Shown: piece after piece, positions 25,436-33,554 of the stretch
How positions within the stretch are numbered: position 1 is the first letter of the stretch
How the letters are laid out: each line of letters starts with the position of its first letter
Assembly: GCF_003610775.1 (NCBI RefSeq)
Contig: NZ_RAQO01000003.1
Location: 36,183 to 100,182, forward strand
Direction: 5' to 3'
Origin: Alginatibacterium sediminis
GTDB lineage: Bacteria > Pseudomonadota > Gammaproteobacteria > Enterobacterales > Celerinatantimonadaceae
DNA: 64,000 nucleotides
The notes under the pieces: generated by a model
Told to the model about the DNA's origin: nothing
The model's input: the letters and a program-made list of their open reading frames with translations, nothing else
Database searches by the model: none
Made by a program: the position numbers and the translations under genes

Positions 25436-25891
25436 ATGGCATCTTTTTGGGCGGATTACATCCCACAGATCCTCGTCGCAGCTGGCATATTCTTAATTAT
25501 TATTGAAGTCGCTGTGATTGGTTTTGCAACATTTATCCTGTTGTTTTTGGGCTTGTCATTAATGATTACTGGCAGCCTGATATGGGTCGATATTCTGCCT
25601 GATAGCTGGAACAGTATTTTACTAGCAAATGCGCTATGTACATCCGTTCTAGCATTGGTGCTCTGGAAGCCTTTACGTAAGCTACAAAATCAAACCGACA
25701 CCAGCCCGGTGACTAGTGATTTCGATGGGCATCAGTTTTTTTGTGAACATGACATCGATAAACGTGGGAAAAGTGAATATTCGTATTCGGGAGTTAAGTG
25801 GGCACTTAAAAGTGAGTCTGCGATCAGCGCCGGTACCGAAGTTGTGGTGGTGAGAGCTGAAGTCGGCGTTTTGTGGGTTAAGGCGCTTTAA
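25436..25891 (+). CDS. NfeD-family membrane protein, partner of QmcA
   Basis: 151 aa. Three hydrophobic segments in the first 80 residues (LVAAGIFLIIIEVAVIGFATF and the two that follow), then a soluble OB-fold-like domain of about 60 residues containing SYSGVKWALKSESAISAGTEVVVV, typical of short NfeD proteins such as E. coli YbbJ. It has no protease domain. It directly follows qmcA and is surely cotranscribed. Ends before a stable hairpin at 25913-25933. Confidence 0.9.
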   Translation: MASFWADYIPQILVAAGIFLIIIEVAVIGFATFILLFLGLSLMITGSLIWVDILPDSWNSILLANALCTSVLALVLWKPLRKLQNQTDTSPVTSDFDGHQFFCEHDIDKRGKSEYSYSGVKWALKSESAISAGTEVVVVRAEVGVLWVKAL

Positions 25892-25912
25892 TAGATGTTA
25901 ACAGCAAGCCTT

Positions 25913-25933
25913 TTGGGCTTGCTGCTTCCAATT
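25913..25933. terminator. Hairpin between convergent genes
   Basis: Perfect stem AGCAAGCC/GGCTTGCT with a 5-nt loop lies between the convergent nfeD and PQ-loop genes. The T run is poor, so termination efficiency is uncertain. Confidence 0.55.
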
Positions 25934-25941
25934 GACTTACC

Positions 25942-26247
25942 TTAGGCTGGCATTGCCATCGGATTTGCAAGGCTACGATACTTCATTCGCTTGTAGATAA
26001 GGACAGAAACTAAACATACATTGGCCACTGCGACTAGCGACGCCGACACGATTAACATCCCATCTTCTACCACGAAAAACGCATAGCTCCATCCAAGGCA
26101 GGCATTGGCCAAAAACATTAACCAGCTTGGCAAGGATAAATCTTGAGCTGAGGATTTGGTGCGCACGAGACGCAATATTTGCGGGCTAAAAGAACATAGT
26201 GCGAAAAGCCATGAGAAAGGGTAAAGCCATTGGATCATATCTAACAT
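25942..26247 (-). CDS. Small PQ-loop / SemiSWEET-like membrane protein
   Basis: 101 aa with three hydrophobic segments. The PQ-loop pattern is clear in the first helix and loop: FSWLFALCSFSPQILRLVRTKSSAQDLSLPSWLMFLANACLGWSYA. SemiSWEET proteins are three-helix sugar transporters that work as dimers; many PQ-loop relatives have unknown substrates. Single gene, convergent with the qmcA-nfeD pair. Specificity cannot be inferred. Confidence 0.75.
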   Translation of the reverse strand: MLDMIQWLYPFSWLFALCSFSPQILRLVRTKSSAQDLSLPSWLMFLANACLGWSYAFFVVEDGMLIVSASLVAVANVCLVSVLIYKRMKYRSLANPMAMPA

Positions 26248-26626
26248 TTGATTACTTATTAAAAAGACGAGCTAACAAAGACCATGTGTTAGTGCATCGA
26301 AACTACGACAACACTCCTGTGGTTGTATTCGAGCGTGGATTGTACACACTCGTTGCATTGTCAATTTGACTTCGCGCATTATTTGAGCAAAATGCTCAAC
26401 AATCACAAAAAAGGTAGACCAATTATCGAGATGAGTAGCATAACTGGCTTTTGCTAAGCAATAACTTCATAAATAAGCTGTATTTTAAAGCTAGTTATTG
26501 TTGATTTGAGGCAAAGTAAGCAGTTGATGGGAACTTGGTCTTGCAAATATTCTAGGCACTGGTAATGTGATTTCCCCGATATAAAAATAGCAATGAATAC
26601 TCATTCGTATAGTGGAAATACTCAGC
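26248..26626. other. Long upstream region of aroF, no gene seen
   Basis: This 379 bp gap precedes aroF-tyrA. I find no convincing TyrR box pair, leader peptide rich in Tyr or Phe, or riboswitch. A weak -10 candidate (TATAAA) lies at 26580-26585. Confidence 0.5.
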
Positions 26627-27703
26627 ATGCCAGACAAACAAAGCAACGATATACATATTCAATCCCAACAAGTTTTAATTAGCCCAGAGCAACTTCGCGA
26701 AAAACTGCCAGCCAGTGAAGCTGCCTTATCATTTGTGCGAGAGTCTCGCCAAACGATTGCTAATATTTGCCATAAAAAAGACCCGCGTTTATTGGTGATT
26801 ACCGGTCCTTGCTCAATTCACGATTTAGAGCAAGCGAAAGAATATGCGGTGCGTCTTAAAAAGTTACACGATGAGTATCGGGATTCATTGTTTATCGTCA
26901 TGCGAGTTTATTTTGAGAAGCCTCGAACTACGGTTGGTTGGAAAGGCTTTATTAACGATCCACACATGGACAATTCCTTTGATCTAGAAACTGGATTGCA
27001 TAATGCGCGTGAGCTACTGACTTGGATCGCTGAGTTAGGATTGCCTGTCGCAACGGAGGCCTTGGATCCGATTAGCCCACAGTTTTTGAGTGAGCTGTTT
27101 TCTTGGGCTGCAATTGGCGCCCGTACCACGGAGTCTCAAACTCACCGCGAAATGGCCAGTGGCCTTTCAATGCCGGTTGGATTTAAAAACGGCACTGACG
27201 GTAATTTGGGCACGGCAATTAATGCAATGCAAAGCGCTGCTTCTCCACACCGCTTTATGGGGATTAATACCCAAGGTCAGGTGGCTGTATTACAAACCCA
27301 AGGTAACCCCGATGGCCACGTAATCTTACGTGGTGGCAAGCAACCCAACTACGACTCGGTAAATGTAGCCTTAGCTGAACAGGCAATGGAACGCGTTAAT
27401 CTTGATCCATGTTTAGTTGTGGATTGTAGTCATTCCAATTCTCACAAAAATCATGAGTTGCAGCCCTTGGTGGCTCAAAACGTGGTTCACCAGATCAACG
27501 ATGGTAACCGTTCTATTATCGGTATTATGCTTGAGAGTAACTTGCATTCAGGTGCTCAGAGCAGTGAACTGGCGCGCGATCAACTTAAGTATGGCGTTTC
27601 CGTGACCGATGCTTGTATTGGCTGGAATACCACAACCCAGCTTATTAGCAGCATTCATCAACAGCTTAGTGATAAACTGGCTGCACGTTTAGTGACAGAG
27701 TAA
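26627..27703 (+). CDS. aroF: 3-deoxy-7-phosphoheptulonate synthase (AroF type)
   Basis: 358 aa, class I DAHP synthase, condensing phosphoenolpyruvate and erythrose-4-phosphate as the first step of aromatic amino acid synthesis. Signature blocks: LLVITGPCSIHD (metal Cys), RVYFEKPRTTVGWKGFINDPHMD, SWAAIGARTTESQTHREMAS, GHVILRGG and VDCSHSNSHK. Pairing with tyrA 6 bp downstream identifies the tyrosine-sensitive isozyme position. The frame opens at a GTG 15 nt earlier without a Shine-Dalgarno; the ATG matches the family N-terminus. Confidence 0.95.
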   Translation: MPDKQSNDIHIQSQQVLISPEQLREKLPASEAALSFVRESRQTIANICHKKDPRLLVITGPCSIHDLEQAKEYAVRLKKLHDEYRDSLFIVMRVYFEKPRTTVGWKGFINDPHMDNSFDLETGLHNARELLTWIAELGLPVATEALDPISPQFLSELFSWAAIGARTTESQTHREMASGLSMPVGFKNGTDGNLGTAINAMQSAASPHRFMGINTQGQVAVLQTQGNPDGHVILRGGKQPNYDSVNVALAEQAMERVNLDPCLVVDCSHSNSHKNHELQPLVAQNVVHQINDGNRSIIGIMLESNLHSGAQSSELARDQLKYGVSVTDACIGWNTTTQLISSIHQQLSDKLAARLVTE

Positions 27704-27709
27704 AAATCA

Positions 27710-28855
27710 ATGTCCGATGCTCTTAAGCCGCTGCGCGACCAGATCGATGCAATTGATCAGCAATTATTGGTGTTGCTCGAACAGCGTTTGGAACTGGTTC
27801 ATCAAGTTGGCGAAGTAAAAACCAAACATGGTTTACCGATTTATGCGCCCGATCGTGAAGCCATGATGCTCAGTAAGCGTCGGGAAGAAGCCAGCGCGCG
27901 TGGTTTGTCTCCTGATATGATCGAAGACGTGCTGCGACGCGTTATGCGAGAGTCTTACGCCAATGAAAAGGATAAAGGCTTTAAAACCGTTAATCCAAGC
28001 ATTGGTCCTATCGTTGTGGTTGGTGGTAAAGGTCAGTTAGGTTCGTTGTTTGTGCAAATGTTCAAACTCTCTGGTTATGACGTTAGAGTCCTCAGTACTC
28101 AAGATTGGCCGGATGCCGAGTCTATTTGCAGTGGCGCTGGTTTGGTTTTGGTTTCGGTACCTATACATTTAACCGAGTCGGTTATAGCCAAACTGCCGAA
28201 ACTGGCAAATGACTGTATCTTGGCTGACATTACCAGTATTAAAGCTAAGCCTATTGAGGCAATGCTTGCCGCACACAGTGGACCGGTCGTTGGTTTGCAT
28301 CCAATGTTTGGTCCCGATGTCGCCAGTTTTGCAAAACAAGCTATTGTATTTGCTCAAGGACGAAAGCCTGAGAGCTATCAATGGCTGATCGAGCAAATGG
28401 GAATCTGGGGGGCACGGGTTACACCTATCGATGCTGGTCAACACGATCAAGCAATGGGGCTAATTCAAGCACTTCGACACTTTGCTTCGTATGCATATGG
28501 CGCACACCTTTTGCGCGAAAACGCTGATCTAGACTTGCTACTAGAACTGAGTTCACCCATTTATCGCTTAGAACTAGCGATGGTCGGACGTTTATTTGCA
28601 CAATCGCCAGAGCTTTACGCTGATATTATTATGGCATCTGACGACAATATTGACTTAGTTAAGCGCTATTACCAACGCTTTGGCGAGTTGATTCAAATAC
28701 TTGAAAGTCGCGATAAAGAAGCGTTTATAAAGACCTTTGATGAAATCAAAACCTGGTTCGGTGAATACTCTTTGCAGTTTATGCAAGAGAGTAAAGCATT
28801 GCTTCAACAAGCTAATGATAGTCGGCAAGTTGATACTAAGCCGGTAACACGCTAA
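27710..28855 (+). CDS. tyrA: Bifunctional chorismate mutase / prephenate dehydrogenase
   Basis: 381 aa. The N-terminal AroQ chorismate mutase domain (about 1-90: [30 protein letters not shown]) is fused to an NAD-binding prephenate dehydrogenase with the Rossmann motif [12 protein letters not shown] near residue 100 and GLHPMFGPD in the active site. It converts chorismate to 4-hydroxyphenylpyruvate for tyrosine. It follows aroF by 6 bp and ends at the terminator at 28931-28966, so aroF-tyrA is a two-gene operon as in enterics. Confidence 0.96.
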   Translation: MSDALKPLRDQIDAIDQQLLVLLEQRLELVHQVGEVKTKHGLPIYAPDREAMMLSKRREEASARGLSPDMIEDVLRRVMRESYANEKDKGFKTVNPSIGPIVVVGGKGQLGSLFVQMFKLSGYDVRVLSTQDWPDAESICSGAGLVLVSVPIHLTESVIAKLPKLANDCILADITSIKAKPIEAMLAAHSGPVVGLHPMFGPDVASFAKQAIVFAQGRKPESYQWLIEQMGIWGARVTPIDAGQHDQAMGLIQALRHFASYAYGAHLLRENADLDLLLELSSPIYRLELAMVGRLFAQSPELYADIIMASDDNIDLVKRYYQRFGELIQILESRDKEAFIKTFDEIKTWFGEYSLQFMQESKALLQQANDSRQVDTKPVTR

Positions 28856-28930
28856 CGAGAGTTCAACATCTATAGCGTTCTACAACGGCGCAGAAAGACA
28901 AATAGCCTTTGAAATAAAGGTATATTCTTT

Positions 28931-28966
28931 AGCCCAGCAGAATAATACTATTTTGCTGGGCTTTTG
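28931..28966 (+). terminator. Terminator after tyrA
   Basis: Stem AGCCCAGCA/TGCTGGGCT with a loop of about 14 nt, followed by a short T run. Confidence 0.85.
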
Positions 28967-29058
28967 GTTGCAATTGCAGCAGAAAAGAGTAAAATTTCGC
29001 GGCTTCAACTAACGGTGTCTCCTAGTGAGACTAAATTTCAAATTATAATGAGGACGAT

Positions 29059-29307
29059 ATGGTTACCATTCGTTTGCAACGTGGCGGTGCGAAAAAACGC
29101 CCATTCTATTCAGTTGTAGTAACTGATAGCCGTAACGCACGTGACGGAAAATTTATTGAGAAACTAGGTTTCTTTAACCCATTATCAGCTGGCCAAGAAG
29201 AGCGTATTCGCTTGGAAATGGATCGCGTCAACCATTGGGTTGAACTAGGTGCAACGGTTTCTGACCGTGTAGCTAAGTTGATCAAAGATCAAAAAGCAGC
29301 AGCTTAG
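29059..29307 (+). CDS. rpsP: 30S ribosomal protein S16
   Basis: 82 aa, usual length. [30 protein letters not shown] and EKLGFFNP are diagnostic of S16. ATG follows GAGGA. First gene of the conserved rpsP-rimM-trmD-rplS operon, all four present here with short gaps. Confidence 0.98.
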   Translation: MVTIRLQRGGAKKRPFYSVVVTDSRNARDGKFIEKLGFFNPLSAGQEERIRLEMDRVNHWVELGATVSDRVAKLIKDQKAAA

Positions 29308-29323
29308 TTCAGCGGAGGAGTCG

Positions 29324-29848
29324 ATGAGCGAAGAAACGGTCATCATTGGTCGTCTGGGTGCTGTTTACGGCATTAAAGGCTGGCTAAAAGTGAACTCCTT
29401 TACCGAAGAGCCCGAAGATATTTTTAGTTACCAACCTTGGTTGGTAGGCCCCGCAGACAAGCAACGAGAGTTGAAATTGACTGAGTGGCGACGTCATAGC
29501 AAGTCTTATATCGTCAAGATAGAAGGTTATGATTTACGAGAGTTGTCTCAAACGCTGACTGGCCAGGACATTTCGGTTAAATCCGATGACCTACCAGACT
29601 TAGAGTCGGATGAGTACTACTGGCGTGACTTAATTGGCATGCAAGTTGTAAATCGCGAAGGCTATCGCATGGGAGAAGTGACCGATCTAATGGAAACTGG
29701 CTCCAATGATGTGATTGTCGTAAAGGCGAATTTGAAAGATGGCTTTGGCAAAAAAGAACGGTTAATCCCGTTTCTAGAATCTCAAACGATTGATACGGTC
29801 GATAAAGATTCTCGTGTAATCACGGTCGATTGGGACCCAAGTTTTTAG
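29324..29848 (+). CDS. rimM: Ribosome maturation factor RimM
   Basis: 174 aa. The N-terminal beta-barrel domain begins [28 protein letters not shown]. The C-terminal PRC-barrel contains [13 protein letters not shown] and [14 protein letters not shown]. It assists maturation of the 30S head near S19. Starts with ATG after GGAGG, 16 bp behind rpsP. Confidence 0.97.
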   Translation: MSEETVIIGRLGAVYGIKGWLKVNSFTEEPEDIFSYQPWLVGPADKQRELKLTEWRRHSKSYIVKIEGYDLRELSQTLTGQDISVKSDDLPDLESDEYYWRDLIGMQVVNREGYRMGEVTDLMETGSNDVIVVKANLKDGFGKKERLIPFLESQTIDTVDKDSRVITVDWDPSF

Positions 29849-29859
29849 GGACCAACGTG

Positions 29860-30636
29860 ATGACAGGTAAGACGCAAGCATCAGCATGGATAGGCGTAAT
29901 AAGCTTATTTCCAGAAATGTTTGAAGCGATTACCAAATATGGTGTAACAGGTCGCGCTGTAAAACGCGGGCTGTTAGAAGTTCAGTGTTGGAATCCGCGT
30001 GATTTCACCAGTGATCGTCACCAAACTGTTGATGACCGCCCTTATGGTGGAGGTCCTGGAATGCTAATGATGGTGCAACCTCTAGAGGATGCTATTCAAG
30101 CGGCAAGACAGGCGGCAGGACCCGGCGTTAAAGTGATTTATATGTCACCTCAAGGCCGAGCTCTGGATCAACAGGGAGTTGTTGAGTTATCTCAGCAGAC
30201 CAAGCTTATTCTGATTGCCGGAAGGTACGAAGGAATTGATGAGCGTTTGATACAAGCGCAAGTTGATGAAGAATGGTCGGTTGGTGATTATGTACTTAGC
30301 GGCGGTGAGCTGCCAGCAATGACAATGATAGACGCGATTTCGCGTTTGGTTCCTGGTGTATTAGGGGACAAGAATTCAGCGATAGAAGATTCTTTTAGCG
30401 ATGGATTACTTGATTGCCCACACTACACCCGGCCTGAAGTTCTCAACGGACAACAGGTTCCAAGCGTATTGCTTAGCGGCAATCACGCCTTGATTAAGAA
30501 ATGGCGGGCGCAACAAGCTTTAGGGCGCACCTATTTGAGAAGACCCGATTTATTAGAGGCTCTAGCTCTGACTGATGAGCAAGCAACATTGCTTGACGAG
30601 TTTGTCCGTGAGCACAAGCTTTCGGATAGTAAATAA
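29860..30636 (+). CDS. trmD: tRNA (guanine-N1)-methyltransferase
   Basis: 258 aa. It methylates G37 of tRNAs to m1G and prevents +1 frameshifting. Knot-fold motifs: [64 protein letters not shown] and [13 protein letters not shown]. The frame is open from 29830, overlapping rimM, but the ATG at 29860 with AGGGA upstream leaves only an 11 bp gap and suits the family N-terminus better. Confidence 0.97.
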   Translation: MTGKTQASAWIGVISLFPEMFEAITKYGVTGRAVKRGLLEVQCWNPRDFTSDRHQTVDDRPYGGGPGMLMMVQPLEDAIQAARQAAGPGVKVIYMSPQGRALDQQGVVELSQQTKLILIAGRYEGIDERLIQAQVDEEWSVGDYVLSGGELPAMTMIDAISRLVPGVLGDKNSAIEDSFSDGLLDCPHYTRPEVLNGQQVPSVLLSGNHALIKKWRAQQALGRTYLRRPDLLEALALTDEQATLLDEFVREHKLSDSK

Positions 30637-30663
30637 TATTTCAGTTAAGTCTAGGATTTAAAA

Positions 30664-31017
30664 ATGAGTAATATCATCAAACAGCTCGAAGATGAGCAAA
30701 TGAAACAAGACCTGCCAGCTTTTGCTCCAGGTGACACTGTCGTCGTACAGGTTAAAGTTAAAGAAGGTAACCGTGAGCGTTTACAAGCCTTTGAAGGTGT
30801 TGTAATTGCAAAGCGTAACCGTGGTCTACACTCTGCATTTACCGTGCGTAAAATTTCAAGCGGTGAAGGCGTTGAGCGTGCGTTCCAAACTCACAGTCCG
30901 TTAGTTGACAGCATTACTGTGAAGCGTCGTGGTGACGTACGCCGTGCTAAGTTGTACTACTTGCGCGAGCTTTCAGGCCGTAAAGCACGTATTAAAGAAA
31001 AATTGGCTACTAAGTAA
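30664..31017 (+). CDS. rplS: 50S ribosomal protein L19
   Basis: 117 aa, usual length. [37 protein letters not shown] and [18 protein letters not shown] are diagnostic of L19. Last gene of the rpsP operon, closed by the terminator at 31036-31064. Confidence 0.98.
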   Translation: MSNIIKQLEDEQMKQDLPAFAPGDTVVVQVKVKEGNRERLQAFEGVVIAKRNRGLHSAFTVRKISSGEGVERAFQTHSPLVDSITVKRRGDVRRAKLYYLRELSGRKARIKEKLATK

Positions 31018-31035
31018 GCCTCATTTCTTTAATGA

Positions 31036-31064
31036 AAAACCCGCGTTAATCGCGGGTTTTTTTT
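31036..31064 (+). terminator. Terminator of the rpsP operon
   Basis: Stem AAACCCGCG/CGCGGGTTT with loop TTAAT and a run of eight or more T. Confidence 0.95.
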
Positions 31065-31090
31065 ATTTAAAATAAATACATCGCTTACGG

Positions 31091-31411
31091 TTATTCTAGG
31101 TTCAATAAAGAGTTCTCTTCTCCAAATTCATTGGCAACATATGCCTCAGCCTGCCAATCATTGTCAAAGCGAATGCTACCGTCTGGCATGCAAAACTTGA
31201 ATTTGTATTGGTAGCTCAGCTGCTGATCTTTAGCAATATTGACTACCAGCTTAAAACTGCCACTTTTCAAGGCTTTCATTTCAAGCTCGGCCCAGTCGTT
31301 GAATTCAGCCAGCAAGAAAACCTGAACTGCACCTTGGCAAGCTTCTTTAGAGACTTCAAATGTGACTTTAACTTCGGGTTTAGATTTTAAATGTTGTTTT
31401 TTTATTGGCAT
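31091..31411 (-). CDS. Small stand-alone CBM48-like (isoamylase N-terminal set) protein
   Basis: 106 aa. The fold pattern is that of glycogen-binding early-set domains: VKVTFEVSKE, AVQVFLLAEFNDWAELEMKALKSGSFKL, YQYKFKFCMPDGSIRFDNDWQAEAYVANEFGEENSLL. No catalytic domain is attached. Family members bind alpha-glucans or serve as regulatory modules; the role of such short free-standing versions is not established. ATG at 31409-31411 chosen with GAGG upstream; the frame is open to 31480. Confidence 0.8.
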   Translation of the reverse strand: MPIKKQHLKSKPEVKVTFEVSKEACQGAVQVFLLAEFNDWAELEMKALKSGSFKLVVNIAKDQQLSYQYKFKFCMPDGSIRFDNDWQAEAYVANEFGEENSLLNLE

Positions 31412-31549
31412 AGATAACCTCAGCATGGTTAGAGAAAAATGGATAATTTGAGCATTGTTGACTGAGTTATTTTTAACCACAAAAGCATCAAGGTCAATGC
31501 CTTATACTTTTGGGGTAATTGTGGGCAATTGAAATCGATGCCGATTCCT

Positions 31550-32248
31550 TTAATTTAAGCCAAAATGATCCGCCAATAAGCCTGACGTAAATCGACTTCG
31601 TAAATAAAAGCCCCGCGGTAAAGTAGCAATGATCTGACCGTTTGGCCCAGTGGCTTGGGTTCGCACTTTACTGTTAGCCGCTTTAGGACGAATTTGTAGA
31701 ATTTCACCCTGATGAGCTGTAATCGTGTCTATTTTTCCTAGACTGATCAACTCCATGTGATCTTCCCAATCTTTTTGAAGCATTGCTTCTTGAGCAGGGC
31801 TCGGACTCCATAAGAATGGCGTACTTATGACACGCTCTGCAACGGGGATCCCGCGTTCTGCAATGATAGGCACCCAAAGGACCTTTGCTAATTTAAGCCG
31901 CACGTTGGAGTGCTGCCAATCGATTCCTTTTAGCTCGAGTAAAGGCGTAATAGCCACATAGGTACTCTCCAAAGCGCGTCCTTTGGTACTAATTGGAATT
32001 GTTTTTAGCTCAACACCTAAATGCGGGAAATCTTGCTCCGGCTTACTTCCGGCGCTCGCGCCTAAGCACAACTCCATCAACATGCCTCCCCAGCCTTTTT
32101 GTTTGCGTAAATGCTGGGGGATGCCGGTCTGATGTTGCTGAGCTATTTCGGCAAAGCTTCGTCCGGCTAAGGATAAAGCACGTTGTAGCAGTTCTGCTTC
32201 GCTACGAGGCGGTTCGACGTTTGGCGATAATGACTGAAAACTAGGCAT
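31550..32248 (-). CDS. mutH: DNA mismatch repair endonuclease MutH
   Basis: 232 aa, as in E. coli (229). It nicks the unmethylated strand at hemimethylated GATC sites after MutS-MutL activation. The catalytic triad of the type II endonuclease fold is in FPHLGVELKTIP: Asp73, Glu80 and Lys82. KGWGGMLMELCLGASAGSKPEQDF is the family hallmark. Its presence implies Dam methylation in this organism. Divergent from rppH across a long region rich in DnaA boxes. Confidence 0.97.
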   Translation of the reverse strand: MPSFQSLSPNVEPPRSEAELLQRALSLAGRSFAEIAQQHQTGIPQHLRKQKGWGGMLMELCLGASAGSKPEQDFPHLGVELKTIPISTKGRALESTYVAITPLLELKGIDWQHSNVRLKLAKVLWVPIIAERGIPVAERVISTPFLWSPSPAQEAMLQKDWEDHMELISLGKIDTITAHQGEILQIRPKAANSKVRTQATGPNGQIIATLPRGFYLRSRFTSGLLADHFGLN

Positions 32249-32414
32249 ATTTGCTAATGAGCTTTGAATCGCTTAAAAAGTAAGGTTAATTAAGCATAGC
32301 ATATGTTTAAGCTATTGTTTTAATGTGCTATTTAATCTTACTGCGAGAGGAAGTTTTTCAGATTTGATCCTTTCATTAAAGCTAGCGAGCTGTATTTACT
32401 GTTTAACTACATAC

Positions 32415-32762
32415 TTATCCACAGAAATGGTGGATAAATATGGAAAAATGGATAAAAGGTAATTCTTTTGGGAGTAACTCACATTTTTAGAAGAGTTTAT
32501 CCAATATATGCTGGTGTTTTAGCCAGGTCGTGGTGAACAACTACAAATGCGAACAGATAGTGAACAATGATCTTTATCCACACCCTTTTTCAAGATATAC
32601 CTGGTTAAGTATACAGGCACTCAAGTAGAGAACTTTATTTGGTATTTTAAGTCTCTGAATTTAATCAAGTAATCTTGATTTGCTTAGGTGCTTTTCGACT
32701 ACCCAAATGAGCGCTTTATTTTCACTAACGCTTATACCTAGTTATCCACAAGATTATCCGCA
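32415..32762 (+). promoter_or_regulatory. DnaA-box cluster, probable DARS2-type DnaA-reactivating site
   Basis: DnaA boxes in the mutH-rppH gap (32249-32934): perfect TTATCCACA at 32415-32423, 32574-32582 and 32742-32750; an inverted TTATCCACC at 32437-32429, face to face with the first; TTATCCGCA at 32754-32762; weaker ones near 32447 and 32497. Several GATC sites follow (32765-32812). E. coli DARS2, which recharges DnaA with ATP, lies in the same intergenic interval, so position and box content agree. Fis and IHF sites could not be assigned. The right end also serves as the rppH promoter region. Confidence 0.7.
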
Positions 32763-32934
32763 GATGATCTGTAAAAGATCGCAATTTGTGAAAGATCTAC
32801 CTTTATTGATCTTTTACTAGGAACTGCGGCTTGCGGCGCAAATTACCCAATCAGCAGCGGTCATAGTTTGCCGCGCCCCCTAAACTATGCAAGAATCAGG
32901 CTATTATACTAATAACTATGCTGAAGGTAGTTCA

Positions 32935-33483
32935 GTGATTGATGGGGACGGATATCGTCCCAACGTAGGCATCATCATCTGTAATCAACGCGGCCAAGTT
33001 TTGTGGGCACGACGTTGTGGTCAACATTCGTGGCAGTTTCCACAAGGTGGGGTTGATGATGGTGAAACGCCAGAACAAGCCATGTATCGAGAGTTACATG
33101 AAGAGGTGGGGTTACTACCCAAGGATGTGAAAATTCTTGCTAGTACTCGTCATTGGCTACGTTATAAGTTGCCAAAACGCTTGATCCGTTGGGATAGTGC
33201 GCCGGTTTGTATCGGCCAGAAACAAAAATGGTTTTTGCTTTCGTTAGAAGGTGAAGAGTCGAATATACGTTTTGATCGCTGTGGACATCCAGAATTTGAT
33301 GACTGGCGTTGGGTAAGCTATTGGTATCCTGTGCGTCAAGTCGTATCATTTAAACGTGATGTTTACCGACGGGCAATGAAAGAGTTCGCTAATTTCGCGA
33401 TGATGCAGCAAAAGCCTGTAGCGAAAAACTTTCGGCCTAAACGAAACCGTTCACGCAAACCAAAAGGAGGCGCCACTAAGTAG
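32935..33483 (+). CDS. rppH: RNA pyrophosphohydrolase
   Basis: 182 aa from a GTG start. It converts 5'-triphosphate mRNA ends to monophosphate, triggering RNase E decay. Nudix box: [23 protein letters not shown] with the canonical Glu residues. [34 protein letters not shown] and [21 protein letters not shown] match E. coli RppH. The GTG has AAGG 7 nt upstream and aligns with the E. coli initiator; the frame is open from an ATG at 32887, which would add 16 residues not seen in the family. The C-terminal tail is basic. Confidence 0.95.
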   Translation: MIDGDGYRPNVGIIICNQRGQVLWARRCGQHSWQFPQGGVDDGETPEQAMYRELHEEVGLLPKDVKILASTRHWLRYKLPKRLIRWDSAPVCIGQKQKWFLLSLEGEESNIRFDRCGHPEFDDWRWVSYWYPVRQVVSFKRDVYRRAMKEFANFAMMQQKPVAKNFRPKRNRSRKPKGGATK

Positions 33484-33554
33484 TCTTGGACTCGGAAAAA
33501 ATTCGAGATTCCTATGTTTAGCTGGCCAATAAATAGACCGATTAGGTAGATGGA

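Noticed and set aside
32249..32886. Chromosomal origin (oriC) because of DnaA boxes and GATC-rich AT tract
   Set aside because: Location between mutH and rppH matches DARS2, not oriC; no dnaA, mnmG, mioC or rpmH neighbours and no clear unwinding element of repeated 13-mers.
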